Notes: generated by a model not told the origin, from the letters alone. Shown: positions 10,928 to 22,800, counted from the stretch's first letter. The stretch is DNA of 64,000 nucleotides from Chitinophaga sp. E66 (GCA_019285755.1 CP079103.1:3968001-4032000), one strand, 5' to 3'. Translations and numbers: made by a program.

Positions 10928-10976
10928 AGGGTGGCCAGAAAGTACGATCCGTACCAGATGGCCACCCTTTCCTTTT
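10928..10976 (+). terminator. Terminator of the sugar dehydrogenase
   Basis: A perfect 10-bp stem, agggtggcca at 10928-10937 with tggccaccct at 10959-10968, with a further gtac/gtac pairing inside the loop and a T-rich tail. It starts 24 nt after the stop codon. Confidence 0.85.
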
Positions 10977-11072
10977 AAACACAACGGAGACAAAATAGTA
11001 TCAGTACCGGAACTGAAAGGCAGGTTACAGGGCAATTAGAGGCCGGTAAGAAGCCGGTTAGAAGGGAGTTAG

Positions 11073-11127
11073 GGGCAGACGAGGGGCAGACGAAGGGCAG
11101 ACGAGCGGCAGACGAAGGGCAGACTAG
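11073..11127. repeat. 11-bp tandem minisatellite, five copies
   Basis: Five consecutive units of gggcagacgaR. Copies 4 and 5 each differ from the consensus: copy 4 begins with c and copy 5 ends ctag. It is intergenic and 55 bp long. Confidence 0.9.
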
Positions 11128-11327
11128 AGGGTGTAGACTATTGGTTTACATGCAGTTAGAAGGCCTTTTATTATGTAGTACAATTCAAGCTATTATATTT
11201 CAATGAGTTACCATCATTCCATCATCCAGGCTCCGGCAGCATGCAGCACTGGCAAGGGTTTGGCGAAGGTTTACTGAAGGCCGGCCGAAGAATGGTCGAA
11301 GCATCGAATGAAGAGGCTTGTAGGATT

Positions 11328-11694
11328 TTAACCTGCAAAGGCGATTAACCGCGCACGGGTAATGACCAGTACACCCCGCTTCACCGGGTCCTCATGATCC
11401 AGGCGGGCCAGGGAGGCAGTGGATTGGGCGGCCAGCCATTGGATGAACTCCTCCCGCGTGCGGAAGCGTTGGGGCGCTGGATAACCCCTTTGATCAGTTC
11501 CCGTACAGGAAATCCCCGTAATCATCCTTTTCCATCCCCATACCGCAGTAACCGGGCTTGCGGATACCGATGGAATTGCCTTCTTCCAGCCGGAGGGCTA
11601 CCTGTTCGGCGAGCGGCTCGCCGAAGGGCTCGGTATCGTTGGCTAATTCGTGCAGCGGTAATTGAACAGGCATTGCGTCCCGGTTTATGCCCAT
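11328..11694 (-). CDS. Small hypothetical protein
   Basis: About 120 residues once a deletion near 11500 is bridged. The start at 11694 (MGINRDAMPVQLPLHELAND) is preferred over the ATG at 11673, though either is possible. Visible features are GNSIGIRKPGYCGMGMEKDD in the middle and TREEFIQWLAAQSTASLARL near the end, suggesting a small soluble alpha/beta protein. It follows the SSS symporter by 82 nt on the same strand, so it may be the last gene of that operon. No family recognised. Confidence 0.55.
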
Positions 11695-11776
11695 GAAAAT
11701 AATGGGAATCGCGCAAATAAAAAACGGGGATGAAGACAATGCTCCACCCCGCCGTCGTCTATGAGTGCAAAAAGAA

Positions 11777-13344
11777 TCAGGCAAAACGGATATAGAAGAA
11801 CAGCACCGCCGCCGTAATGATGGCCCACCAGAAGGCAGGGTTGCGGATGCCGCGGTTCATGGCGCGCTGGTCTTCCGGCAGCTGGAGGCTTTCCTTGTTC
11901 CAGATCAGTCCGGCCAACTGGGCTTCCGGTTTAGGCTTCGTCATGAGGCTCACCACCACGCAAACGATCATGCAGGTCCAGAAAACGATGCCGGTGCGGT
12001 TGAAGAACGGCATGCCGGGCATGGCCTGGTCGAGAACGATGGACATGGGGATGGTGAGGATCCCCGCCGCCAGGGCCCCTGCGTTGGTCGTGCGCTTCCA
12101 CATGATACCGAGCAGGAACATGGTAGCGATACCGGGCGTAAACCATCCGTAGGCGTTCATGAGATACAGGAACACAGGCTTCTCGCTATGCGAAATGAAC
12201 ATCGCGGAACAAGCCACGCCTACGATGATCACTACCGCGCCGGACATCTTGCCGAAACGAACGGCTTCCGCGTCGGTCGCGTCCTTCTTGATGTATGGGA
12301 GGTAAATGTCGTTTGTCAGGATGGAAGTGCAGGAATTGATGGCCCCGCTCAGGTGCGACATCACCGCCGCAATGAGCCCCGCCATGACCAGCCCCACCAG
12401 CCCGGAAGGCAGTAGGTTCGCTACCAGTACGGAGAACAGCTGATCGGGCTTTTCCAGGTCGGGAAATAGTTTCGGCGCAACCAGCGCGGGAACGGTGATA
12501 ATGAGCGGCACGAGGAATTTCAGGTAATCTCCGAACACCACGCCCATCCGCGCATGCCATTCGTTCTTCGCGGCCAGCACGCGCTGTACGAGGAACTGGT
12601 TGGTGGCGCAATAGAACACGCTGATGCAGACGAGCCCGCCCAGGTACATGGTCCACGGGAAGTCAGGATCGGTGGCCGGCAGGATCAGGTCCCAGTTCTT
12701 CGAGGTTTCCAGTACGGCGGAGATGCCCCGGCCTTGGAAACGGTGGCGAATGTGAGGATGATGCCACCCAACACCAGCACGCCCAGCTGCAGCATTTCCG
12801 TCAGATCACGGCCCGGAGGCCGCCGAGAACGGTGTACACGCCCGTCAGCAAAGCCAGCACGATCACGCAGGGCATGATATCGAACCCGAACAAAGTATTC
12901 AGCGACACGGCGCCCAGGTACAATACGGCAGCGATCTCCACGAAGATGTAAGTCAGGAGGATGAGGCCTGCGTAGGTAGTACGGGCCGCCCCGCTGAAGC
13001 GGCGCTCCAGGAATTCCGGTACGGTATAAAATCCATTACGGATATAAAACGGCAGGAAGATCCACAGCAGGGCGTTGAATCCGAGGAGGATGGCGCCCCA
13101 TTCCATGGCGATGGCCACGAAGCCGCGGTTGTACGCGGCGCCCATGGCGCCTACCAGGTGATGGCTGCTGATGTTTGCGGCAATGATGCTCCGCCGATCA
13201 TCCACCACGACATTTTATCCCCTGCGAGGAAATAATCGCGGCGCGTCTTTTCATTTTTACGGGAGGCATAAATGCCCAGGGCGATCACCCCAGTATGTAC
13301 ACGCCGAAGATAACGGCGTCGATGGCTGTCAAATGCAGATTCAT
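11777..13344 (-). CDS. Sodium:solute symporter (SSS/SLC5 family), sugar-type
   Basis: About 525 residues, 13-14 membrane helices, inner membrane. It imports a sugar or sugar acid with sodium. Evidence: N-terminal IDAVIFGVYILGVIALG, GASIIAANISSHHLVGAMGAAY (the conserved Na+/substrate helix), NGFYTVPEFLERRFS, TGVYTVLGGLRAVI, YCATNQFLVQRVLAAKN (characteristic sugar-SSS motif) and MSHLSGAINSCTSILTNDIY. Its ATG (13344-13342) overlaps the stop of the ceramidase-like gene as ATGA. Several deletions (about 13288, 13200, 12800, 12735, 12650) break the frame. By context it supplies the inner-membrane step for the SusCD locus upstream. Confidence 0.85.
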
Positions 13345-14727
13345 GCAGGTCTGTTCAGTTGATGGGAAATGTCGAGCGCGGTGCGGGTGAGCAGTTCGAG
13401 ACCGCCTTCGCGGAAAGGCGTCTGCCATACGGCGTAGCTGTCGCGCCCGTAATGTCCGGCCGGGGCAGGTAGCCCGCGTAACCGTTCACGATGTTGATGA
13501 CCGCCACTGCAGCGGGCGCGAGCCCTTTGCGGAGGTCTGTCTGAAAGTCGGAATAGGCTTCGTTGGGTTGGCCGGCCAGGATGGCGCCGCCCAGTTTCCA
13601 GACCCATAAGGGCATGTCGGCATGGGTGCCGTCGCCCAAAGATTTACGGATGCCCCGCTGCCGCCACAGGCGTTCCTTGCGCACGTGATCTTCACAAGCG
13701 GCCCATTGCGCCTCTATTTCGGCGAGGGTGGGCAGATCCTTCAGCGGCATGGAGATCACGGTCATATTGGCCGCTAAACCGCGGTCAGGCGTATCTTCTC
13801 CCTCCCGCCAGATCCCCAGCGGCGCGCCGGATTCCACGGCGCCTTCGAATACCAGGGATGTACCGGGGGCAGCATGCCTTCGAGGGAAGACAGCACCGCA
13901 TTCCCCAGCTGCCGGCCATAGCGGTCGGCCAACGCGGTGTTGCCGCTGTATTGCTCCCCGGGCGACAATTCTCCCGAAGCTCCCTGCAGGAAAAGGCAGG
14001 GCGCGCCGGTGGCCGTCTCCACGGTTTCGCGCATGGCGCCGATATAATCGGGCGAGATGAGCTCGTTATCCCAGGCCAGCGTGGTGGGGTGACAGGCGTA
14101 ATTGACGATCGTGCCGGTGATGCGGCCTTCCGCGTTGGTGATACGCCCGGTGAGGAGGGTATCATCAGCGGGCTGGGCCGGGTTCATGCCCACGAGGTAA
14201 CGGTTGCCGCCCGGTTCGGGCAGGTCGCGGTTTACCGCCAGCGAGCAATGGCCGTATGCCCAGGTGATGGTTCCCGGCGTTGCGGAAGCGAGGGCTTCCT
14301 GTACGGCTTCGATGGCCATCTTCTGCACATGTTGCAGGAAAGGGATGATGAATTCTCCGCCGGGTTTCACCGCGTCTTCGCTGAAAGTGCCGGGGCCGGC
14401 GTGGGTGTGCGACAGGCAGAACATGAGGCGGGAGGCATCCAGGCCGATGGCTTTGAGGATGCCTTCGCGGAGGTTTCTTTCATCCTGCGCGCTCTTCCAC
14501 CAGCCGAGGTCGGCGCCGATCAGCACGAGCGGATCGCCGTTGTCGTCGGATCTGAACACCGTGCATACCAGCATGAGCGGCCGGTGGATGCCGGAAGCCA
14601 CGTCGTGCCGGGCGGCGCCCCAGTTTCGGGCGAAGATGCCGACAGGCGGCGTAATGTCTCTTTGCGCCACCCCGATGACGCCGGTGAAGGCGGCAGGCCG
14701 GAAGGGCGCTATGGCAGAACGGTGCAT
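13341..14727 (-). CDS. Neutral/alkaline non-lysosomal ceramidase-like hydrolase
   Basis: About 460 residues with the neutral ceramidase N-terminal fold, a zinc amidase family. Motifs: GVAQRDITPPVG (the family start), LVLIGADLGWW, LMFCLSHTHAGPG (metal His-x-His-x-G), TIVNYACHPTTLAWDNELISPDYIGA (second metal His) and PCLFLQGASGELSPGEQY. The C-terminal ceramidase domain is short or absent and there is no signal peptide. Relatives of this form are common in Bacteroidota sugar-utilisation clusters, so true ceramidase activity is doubtful. Deletions occur near 13860 and 13450. The stop overlaps the symporter start by 4 nt, and the SDR ends 18 nt upstream. Confidence 0.75.
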
Positions 14728-14745
14728 GCGTATCAGGAATTGCGT

Positions 14746-15504
14746 TTAGCGTAATAAGTTGAGACCGCCATCCATCAGCAGCGTGGAGCCGGTGATGTGG
14801 CGGTTTTGCGGATCGCAGAGCTTTACGATCTCCCGCGCGATCTCGGCGGGCGTGATCAGCTTGCGGACGGGCGTCTTCTTTGCGGCGGCCTCCTTTTGGT
14901 CGGGAGCGTTTTCCCAAACCTGGCGGCTGACGCCGGCATCTACATACCCCGGCGCGATCTCGTTGACCATAATGCCGTGGGGCGCCAGTTCCAGCGCCAT
15001 GCTCTTGCAGAGCATCCGCATGCCCGCCTTGGAAACGGCGTATGCCGGGATGCCCGGGTGCACCGCTTCGGCGGCCCAGCTGCCTACGTACACGATGCTG
15101 CCGGTGAGGTCCAGCTCGCGCATACGGGCCGCCACGGCGCGGGTGAGATAGAATGCGCCGTTGAGGTTGATGTCGAGCTCACGGCGCCATTGTTCGGCCG
15201 TTACGTCGAACAGCCCCGCGATGGTGACGGTGGCGGCATTGGCCACTACCATCCGTACAGGCCCCAAAGCCGCTTCGGCGGAGCGAATCCATAGATCCAC
15301 CGCTTTGGGGTCTGCCACGTCCACCCTCGTATAATGGGCAGCTACGCCTTTGCCTTCGATCTCCAAAAGCAAGGGCGCAGCTCTGTCCTCCGGCAATACG
15401 TCGCCAATGGCGATGTTGGCGCCGAGCGCGGCGAAAGCCTTCGCCACGGCGCTCCCGATATCTCCCAAACCACCGCTGACCGCGAGTGTTGTACCGTTGA
15501 ACAT
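14746..15504 (-). CDS. Short-chain dehydrogenase/reductase (SDR)
   Basis: 252 residues, intact. Classical SDR: cofactor loop SGGLGDIGSAV, Asp at the end of beta-2 (IGDVLPED), which favours NAD, NAAT motif, catalytic Ser in IVYVGSWAAEA and YAVSK for Tyr/Lys. IMVNEIAPGYVDAGVS and the C-terminal ITGSTLLMDGGLNL are typical. The likely substrate is a sugar, sugar acid or polyol, given the dehydratase upstream and the symporter downstream. It lies 32 nt after the dehydratase stop and 18 nt before the ceramidase-like start. Confidence 0.9.
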   Translation of the reverse strand: MFNGTTLAVSGGLGDIGSAVAKAFAALGANIAIGDVLPEDRAAPLLLEIEGKGVAAHYTRVDVADPKAVDLWIRSAEAALGPVRMVVANAATVTIAGLFDVTAEQWRRELDINLNGAFYLTRAVAARMRELDLTGSIVYVGSWAAEAVHPGIPAYAVSKAGMRMLCKSMALELAPHGIMVNEIAPGYVDAGVSRQVWENAPDQKEAAAKKTPVRKLITPAEIAREIVKLCDPQNRHITGSTLLMDGGLNLLR

Positions 15505-15536
15505 ATGAATAATCTAAGTTTTCTGTTGATGCTGAA

Positions 15537-16713
15537 TTACCAATCGCCCACGGCGCCGTCGCGGTAGAAGCTGCGCTGCAGCACTTCCTGTTGGAAGGGT
15601 GCTTCTTCACCACGTCTTCGTTGATCTCGATGCCGAGGCCCGGGCGGCTGTTCGGTTTCACGATACGGCCTTTCTTCTCTACCACGAACCCTTCGGTCAC
15701 AACTTCTTCTCTCCAGGGCACGTCGCTGTGCACGCTTTCGCAGATCGCATAGGAAGGCGTGGCGAAGCCCAGTTCGATGGAAGCCGCGGTGCTCACGGGC
15801 CCTTGCGGGTTGTGTGGCGCCAGGGCAACACGATAGGCGTCTGCCAGCGCCGCGATCCTGCGCACTTCGCTCAGGCCGCCGCAGTGGGTAATGTCGGGCT
15901 GGAGCACGCTCACTGCGCGCTTTTCCAGCATGTCCTTGAAGGCGGCTACGCCAACGAGGCGCTCACCGCTGGCGATGGGCGTGCTCACGGCAGCCTGGAT
16001 GGCGGCGATGCCGTCCATCGCTTCGGGCCAGCAGGGCTCTTCGAAGAAATAGAGGCCGTACGGTTCCAGGGCTTTGGCGAACTGCATGCCCATCAGCGGA
16101 CTGGGGCGTGCGTGGCAGTCTACCATGATGTCGACGTCTTCGCCTACCGCGTCGCGCATGGCTTTAACGCATGCTTCCGCATAGCGGATGGGGCGCAGGC
16201 CTTCGAGCGGCATGGTTTCGGGAACGGCCATGGATTTGAAGGCGGTAAAGCCTTCTTCCACCGCCTGCTGCGCCAGCTCGCCGAAGCGGTTGGCATCGTC
16301 TGCGCGGGTTTCGTAGAAGTCTTCCATCTTACCGCCGCCGAGGTGGCAGTAGAGGCGGATATAATCCCTCACGCGGCCGCCCCACAGTTCATGGCAGGGC
16401 ACGTTGTGAATTTTGCCGAGAATGTCCCACAAAGCGAGATCGATGCCGGAGATGGCCGTGCCGCGCACGATGCCGTTGCCGTGCCAGAAGTGCTGGCGGT
16501 ACATCATTTGCCAGAGGTATTCGATGCGGCGGGGATCTTCCCGATGAGCAGCTGGGAAATATCTTCGATGGCGCCCACAACTGAGCGGGTGTGCCATTCC
16601 AGCGTGGCTTCGCCCCAGCCGTAAAGACCGGGCTGGTCGGTGATCACTTTCACGAAGATCCAGTTGCGCATCCGCGCGTGGCATACTTTCGTTTCAATTG
16701 CCGTTATCTTCAT
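15537..16713 (-). CDS. Enolase-superfamily sugar-acid dehydratase, D-galactonate dehydratase-like
   Basis: About 390 residues. A Mg2+-dependent dehydratase that would turn an aldonate into its 2-keto-3-deoxy form. Metal ligands are visible in order: IMVDCHARPSP (Asp), LYFFEEPCWPE (Glu) and IASGERLVG (Glu). VLQPDITHCGGLSEVRRIA and VALAPHNPQGPVSTAAS carry the Asp/His pair of the DgoD/mannonate-dehydratase-like branch. The N-terminal capping domain begins MKITAIETKVCHARMRNWIF. Deletions are near 16545 and 15595; the C-terminus then reads GAVGDW. The ATG overlaps the aminotransferase stop (ATGA), so the two are translationally coupled. Exact sugar acid unknown. Confidence 0.85.
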
Positions 16714-18029
16714 ATAGCCGCAACGATTTTTTGAGTTTTGTCCAGTGTTTCCGCAATGTCCGCTTCGGTGTGCGCGTAAGAAATGCTGCCTTGTTTGATG
16801 GGCGTGGGGAAGTTGAAGATCCCTTCGCTGATAAGGCGCTCACGGTATACTTTATCGAATGCGAAATCGTGGTTGGTGGCAATATCATGAAAATCCACGG
16901 GAACGTGGTCCATAAAATATACGCAGTAAGCCGATCCTGGCGCGCCACGTAGAACGGACGGCCCTTTTTGGCGAAGATGTCGTTCAGCCCTTTCTCCAGC
17001 GTAGCGCCCAGTCTTTCCACATGTCCGTACACATCCGCTTCCGGATCTGCCAGCTTCTCTACCGTGGCGATGGCCGCCGCGGTGGTGAGCGGGTGCGCGT
17101 TGTAGGTACCTGCTATCAATACGCGTTTTTTCTTCTCGGGATGGATAAAGTAATCCATGTATTCCTTCTTCCCTGCGATCACGCCCATGGGGTATCCGTT
17201 TGCCACGGCCTTGCCGAAGGAGCTGAGGTCCGGGGTAACGCCGCAGATGGACTGGTACCCGCCGAGTGCGTGGCGGAATCCGGTCTTCACTTCGTCGAAG
17301 ATGAGGAGGAACCCTTCCTGGTCTGCGAGCCTGCGCATTTCCTGGAGGTATCCTTCCTGCGGTTTCAGGATGCCGACGTTCTGGAGGATGGGTTCCATGA
17401 TGACGCAGGCTACGGGATATCTTTTCAGTACATACTTAACGGATTCGATGTCGTTGTAGTTCACCACATGCACGAGGGCCTGGTGGCTGGAGGGGATGCC
17501 GGCCGACAGGGAGTCGATCGGGTATTCGCCGGGGCTCACGCGGGGCCGATGTCTGCCAGGGGCTGATCACGTTGCAGGCCACGTCGTTATGCCAGCCGTT
17601 ATAACCGCCCTGCATCACGATCACATGGTCGCGGCCGGTAACGGCGCGGGCGATGCGGATGGCGTGATAGGTGGCTTCGGAGCCGGTGGTGGTGATCTGG
17701 ATGCTGTCTGCCGTGGGCACGTGCTTCACGAACATTTCCGCGAAGATGCCTTCCAGGTTGGTAGGCCCGGCGCTCATGAGGAGCGAGTCGGAATGGAGGG
17801 TGGCTTCCACGGCGCGGTTTACGTCTGCATCGTTATGACCGAGGAACGCGGCCGCAAAGCCCGCCTGGTAATCGATGTACTCGTTGCCTTCCAGGTCCCA
17901 GACACGGCTGCCTTTTCCTTTCACGAAGCAAATGTTAGGTTCGGATTTGCGGTTCAGCGACACTACGCCACCGGGGATCCATTTTTCATTCTCCTGTAAT
18001 AATGCGGATGATTTGGGCCATGCATTCAT
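16710..18029 (-). CDS. Class-III aminotransferase, glutamate-1-semialdehyde aminomutase-like
   Basis: About 440 residues, PLP-dependent. Motifs: WIPGGVVSLNRKSEPN at the start, WDLEGNEYIDYQAGFAAAFLGH, ITTTGSEATYHAIRIARAVTG (PLP phosphate site), LLIFDEVKTGFRHALGG (Asp binding the PLP ring nitrogen) and LSSFGKAVANGYPMGV with the Schiff-base Lys. It is an unlikely true HemL because it sits in a sugar-uptake operon with a sugar-acid dehydratase; an amino-sugar or amino-acid-like substrate is inferred. The start at 18029 (MNAWPKSSALL) is preferred. The same frame runs 116 codons further upstream, but through a strong hairpin and with no family similarity. Deletions near 17545 and 16925. Confidence 0.8.
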
Positions 18030-18388
18030 AAAACTGTACTGGTTATATTCAAAAAAGACTTTTGCAGATCGTTGCGGCCTCAGCGATGCCTGTTGCATCG
18101 CCCCGCTGGCGTTGCGGAAGGCAACCATGTTGCCCGTAATATCTTGCTTAACGTGGTTGGTGAGTTGCGGCATCATCGTGCCCGGCTGATAATGACCAGC
18201 CGGGAGGATACCCTCCCGGCCTGCGGTCATCGCTACATATCCATGGGCCACTCGCATAGCCCTGCTATTGTTTCTTTCAAGCGCTTCCGTGATGGCACGG
18301 AAGGGTGCGTTCACCTGCGCCCGGCGTAGCGGTGGCATTCTTCTACAGTTCTCTGCGCAAGTGAACGGCGTCTTCATCCTTTCAATTG
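18030..18388. other. Intergenic region between SusD and the aminotransferase
   Basis: About 360 nt. It contains one strong hairpin (18192-18230) and otherwise no supported gene. An open frame continuous with the aminotransferase crosses it but looks non-coding. Confidence 0.5.
18192..18230 (-). other. Strong hairpin, possible attenuator or processing site
   Basis: gccgggagg (18199-18207) pairs with cctcccggc (18212-18220) around a 4-nt loop, extended by atgacc (18192-18197) with ggtcat (18225-18230). No T-run follows on either strand, so it is not a standard terminator. It could be a partial terminator or mRNA-stability element separating high SusCD expression from the downstream enzymes. 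Confidence 0.5.
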
Positions 18389-19864
18389 TTATTTGTTATA
18401 TCCGGTGTTCTGGTCGATCACGCCGGGATTGTACTGATCGATCTGGCGTTGCGGCACGGGGAATACATTCATGTAAGTCTGCGGCGTGAGCGTCACGGTC
18501 TGGGCGGCGTTGTTGGCCGGTACATAGAGGCGCTCTTCCTTCGTCATTACGGTCATGAATTTACCGGTACGCACGAGATCGAACCAGCGCTCGCCTTCAA
18601 AGGCCAGTTCCAGCTGACGTTCCAGCAACAGCTTGTTGAGGAAGTCTTCCGGCGCGGCGATATCGGCGGCGGTGTAGTTGTGGCTCGTTCCTGCGAAAGC
18701 GCGGGCACGTACGCGGTTGAGGGCCGTAAGGGCGCCTGCCTTGTCGTTCGTGTTATACAGCGCTTCTGCCTGCAGCAACAGTACGTCGGCATACCGGATC
18801 ACCGGGATATCGAGCCCTGAAGTCTGGTACAGGTGCTTGTTGGCGAACTTGGCGACATAGGGATAAAAGGTCGGAGGATCATTGGGCGCGGTAGGCGAAA
18901 CCAACAGGTCTGTGATGGTTTTCGCTTTACGGGTATCGCCTGCAACATAGAGCTTGTTGAGGCTCCAGGAAGGCAGTGCGGTCTCTACGCCGCGTTCTAC
19001 GATACCGTAAGCGCCGCCGTTGGGGATGAACGCGGTAGACAGGGTTTGTCCGTTCACGCTCTCCACATACTTCATGGTAAAGATGATCTCGCTGTTGTCT
19101 TCCGTTGCTGGCTCCCACATGGTGGAGAAGTTGGGTACGAGGTCGTATCCGAATTCGGTGGCGGCCCTGTTCAGGAAGGTTTTGGCGTTGTTATAGTCCT
19201 TGCGGTAGATATACACTTTACCAAGCAGCGCGGCAGCGGCCCCTTTGGAAGCCCTTCCCTTCTCGATGGCATTGGCCAGCGGAAGTTTGTCTACCGCGTC
19301 CTGCAGGTCGGAAATGATCAGGCCGTAGATCTCGTCGGGAGAAGTGCGGCGCTGACCGCGGGCCTCTTCGATGGAGATCTGCGTGGTTACCAGGGCACGG
19401 CGCCGAAGGTGCGCACCATGTCGAAGTAAAAAAGCGCGCGCATGAACTTCGCTTCGCCGATATACTGGTTCTTTGCATTACCGGTATAGTCGGTCGGTTT
19501 GTCGATGTTCAGCAGCACTGGTTGGCGCGGTAGATACCCGCGTAGTTGGATTCCCAGAAACCGCCCAGCACGTTGTTGTCGGGGAAACGGTCAGCCCGTC
19601 GATGTCTCCGGCGCCGGCGATGGGCGTGTTGGTAGACATGTACAGGTTATCGGAAGGTGCCTCCATGATGATGTAGTCGGTCTGCCGGCGTGCCTGCAGG
19701 TTGCTGTAAATGCCGATCACGGCTTTATTCATCTCCGAGGAGGACTTGAAGTAATTGCTGGTGGTCAGTATGGACTCAGGTTCCATGTTCAGCAGGGCGT
19801 CGTGGCAGCCGGCTGCTCCGATCATGATGGCAAGCGCCTGCAGTGAGAAAAATATTCTTTTCAT
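18389..19864 (-). CDS. SusD/RagB-family nutrient-binding outer-membrane lipoprotein
   Basis: About 490 residues. The signal peptide ends IMIGAAGCHDALL, giving a lipobox cysteine at about residue 20. N-terminal MEPESILTTSNYFKSSSEMNKAVIGIYSNLQ is typical of SusD. AKFMRALFYFDMVRTFGAVPLV, KGAAAALLGKVYIYRKDYNNAK, PVIRYADVLLLQAEALYN, LNRVRARA and LLLERQLELAFEGERWFDLVRTGKF are SusD/RagB core helices. The C-terminus is VFPVPQRQIDQYNPGVIDQNTGY. Partner of the SusC 12 nt upstream. It caps the receptor and captures glycans at the cell surface. Deletions near 19590, 19510 and 19400. Confidence 0.95.
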
Positions 19865-19875
19865 ACTGATGTCGA

Positions 19876-22800
19876 TTAGAAGTTAAAGTTGAAACCAAGC
19901 GCGTACACACGGTTGATCGGTTCGGATCCGGAGTTGTAACCGGGCTTGCTGGCGATACCGCCGATCTCGCCGAGGGTGGTACCTTCAGGATTGTACCCAT
20001 GGAATCCTTTCTTCGTGAAGATCAGCGGGTTGCTGGCCGACAGATATGCACGGAAGGAGTTGATGCCAGGCGTTTGAACATCGCGTCGGGCAGGGTATAG
20101 CCCAGGTTGATGTTGCGCACGGCCAGGAAGGTCGCGTCTTCGATATAGAAATCGGAGCTGGCCTGGCGGGTCAGCGTAGAAAGGGCGCTGCCGGGGTGCT
20201 ACCGTTACCGATATCGGAAGTAGACCACCATTGGTTCTCTACGAGAGAGCGGCGCATCGCACCGAGGAGGGCGCCCTGGTAGAACTGGTTCTCGTAGTTA
20301 TACATCTTAGATCCGAGGGAAGCCTGCATGGCGATGCTCAGGTCGAAGTTCTTGTAAGTGAAGTTGTTGACCATGCCGAGGATCGCCTTGGGCTGGAAGT
20401 TGCCGAGGATGTCCTTATCGTTCGGCGTGATGCTGCCGTTGCCGTCGCGGTCTTCATAAATGGGCATGCCCACTTTTGTACCGGCCAGCGAAGGATATTT
20501 GGTCAGCGACTCCGCATCGGTATACACGCCGATCTGGCGGTAACCATAGTAGGAGAACATCGGCTCGCCTACCCGCAGGATCCAGGACATGCCCTGAGCA
20601 TCCGTGGTAATGCGCTCGTTTACGCCGCCCAGGTCTTCCACACGGTTCTTGTTCATCGCCAGGTTGAAGGAAGTGCTCCAGGTGAATTTGGGACCGATGA
20701 TGTTACGGGTCGTCAGTTCGATCTCGAAGCCTTTATTGCTTACGTCGCCGATGTTGGTAAGACCGCTCGTGAAGCCGGTAGTGGCGGGAACGGAAACGTT
20801 GTACAGCAGGTCGTATGTACGTTTGCTATAGTAGTCGGCAACGATCTGGATGCGGTTTTTCAGCAAGCCCAGTTCGATACCCACGTCCCAGCCTTTGGTT
20901 TTTTCCCAGCCCAGGTTGTTGTTCTCGAAGTTGGACTGCGCCTGGCCTTTAATAACGGAGTTGTTGGGAGAATAGATCGCATCCTTGATCTGACCGAGGT
21001 ACTGGAAGTCGCCGATATTGAAGTTACCGGTGATGCCCCAGCTACCGCGCACTTTCAGGTCGCTGATAGCGCTGATGCCTTTCATGAATTCTTCCTGCTT
21101 AACGCGCCAGGCCAGTGATGCGGATGGGAAGTAACCCCATTTGTTGTTCGGGCCGAAGCGGGAGCTGCCGTCTGTACGGATAGAGGCAGACGCGAGGTAT
21201 TTCTCTTTATATCCATAATGTACACGGCTGAAGTAAGATACCAGGCCCCATGCGGAGTTGGCGGTGTAGGATTTGGTCTGGTCGATCACCGCGTTATTCA
21301 GCGTATGAACGGTCTCGTTCACATAAGAGTTCGGAACGGCGTACATATAAGAACCTTTGGAACGGTTCTTCTGGTACGAAGCGCCGGCGATGGCAGACAG
21401 TTCGTGGCCGCCTTTGAACGAGGTATTGTAGCTCAGTACGTTTTCGTTCAGCATGTTGATGCTGTTGGAAGTGATGTCGTTACCATTGTTCTGGAAAGTC
21501 GACAGCGCGTAGCTGGTCTGGAAGAAGTCGGAATTGTTGTAGGCGATGGTGGAACCTACGGAAGAGCGGAGCGACAGTCCTTTCGCCAGATCGATCTTCA
21601 GGTAAGCTTCGCCTACGTTGGAGAAAGTGGCGCCGTAGCTGTAGGTACCGTTCAGGATCGCGGCGGGGCTGGTCTGGCCGGATACCACTGCGGCCCAGTA
21701 GTCGCGGGGACGGGGGTAGGTGCCATCGGCACGCTGGCCTTCCACGAAGCTGGGGATTTTAGCGTAATCGCTCACTACGCGGTCGGACAGGCGGCGTTTG
21801 CTGTACGAAGGGTTCAGCATAAAGCCGAGAGAAACGTTCTTACTGGCTTTTACGTCTACATTTGCGCGAACGCCGTAGCTTTTGAACCAGGTATTTTGCA
21901 GCGTTCCAATCTCATCTTTATAAGTACCGGAAACATAGTAAGTCATTTTTTCGGTGCCTCCGCTTGCGGAGATATTGTAGCTCTGCATGGGGGCGGTCTG
22001 CATCACCTCATCCTGCCAGATCATGTTAGCTCCGTTGTTGATAACGGGGTTTACCTGGTAGGTGGCGGGGCGGCGGGCGTCTCCCCATACGGGGATGGAA
22101 ACGTCTGCGCTGGGATTAGCCCAGAGCCATTCGCGGTTCTGGTACTTCACGGCGTAGTCGTAGTACTCCTGGCCGGTGATCCAGTCGTCGTGCAGGCGTG
22201 CTTTAGCGAGACCGGCATAACCGTTGAAGTTGAAGCGGGTCTTGCCGGCGGAGCCTTTCTTCATGGTAACGATGATAACGCCGCCTGCCGCGCGGGAGCC
22301 GTAGATGGCAGCGGAGGATGCGTCTTTCAGAACTTCGATGGACTGTACATCGTTCATGTTGATCATGCCGAGGTTGCCGCCGGGTACGCCGTCTATCACA
22401 ACGAGCGGTTCATTACCGGCGTCGATAGAGCTGGCGCCGCGGATGCGGATGGTAGGCGCCTGGCCTGGCTGGCTGCGGTTCTGGGAGATGTTGACACCGG
22501 CGAGGCGGCCAACGAGAGCGGCTTCAGGGCGGCCTGCGGGCATTTGGTCGAGGATGGTGTTCTCGACTTTGGTAACCGAGGCGGTCACGGAGCTTTTCTT
22601 CATGGTGCCGTAACCGATCACGACGGTTTCGTTCAGCATCGTTTTGCTCTGGGAGAGCGAGATGCGGATGTTGGAGCGCCCGGAAACGGGCACTTCGATT
22701 TTGTCGTACCCGATATAGGATACAACCAGTACGGCATTGTCTGCCGCGCGGATGGTGAATTCTCCGGTCGGCGATGTGGCTGCGCCGTTGCTCGTGCCTT

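Larger units (their letters stand above)
10905..11327. other. Intergenic region with terminator and minisatellite
   Basis: About 420 nt without a supported gene. It holds the dehydrogenase terminator and, further on, an 11-bp tandem repeat. The remainder is AT/purine-rich sequence in which I see no coding signal. Confidence 0.6.

Noticed and set aside
11073..11127. CRISPR array
   Set aside because: The repeats are 11 bp and directly adjacent, with no spacers and no cas genes nearby.
16710..18029. Haem biosynthesis gene hemL
   Set aside because: The protein is of the glutamate-1-semialdehyde aminomutase type, but it sits in a SusCD/dehydratase operon with no other haem gene. A catabolic aminotransferase role is more likely, so no hemL symbol is given.
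18030..18377. N-terminal extension of the class-III aminotransferase
   Set aside because: The frame is open for 116 more codons, but the extra part crosses a strong hairpin and is unlike the family, whose conserved start matches the ATG at 18029.
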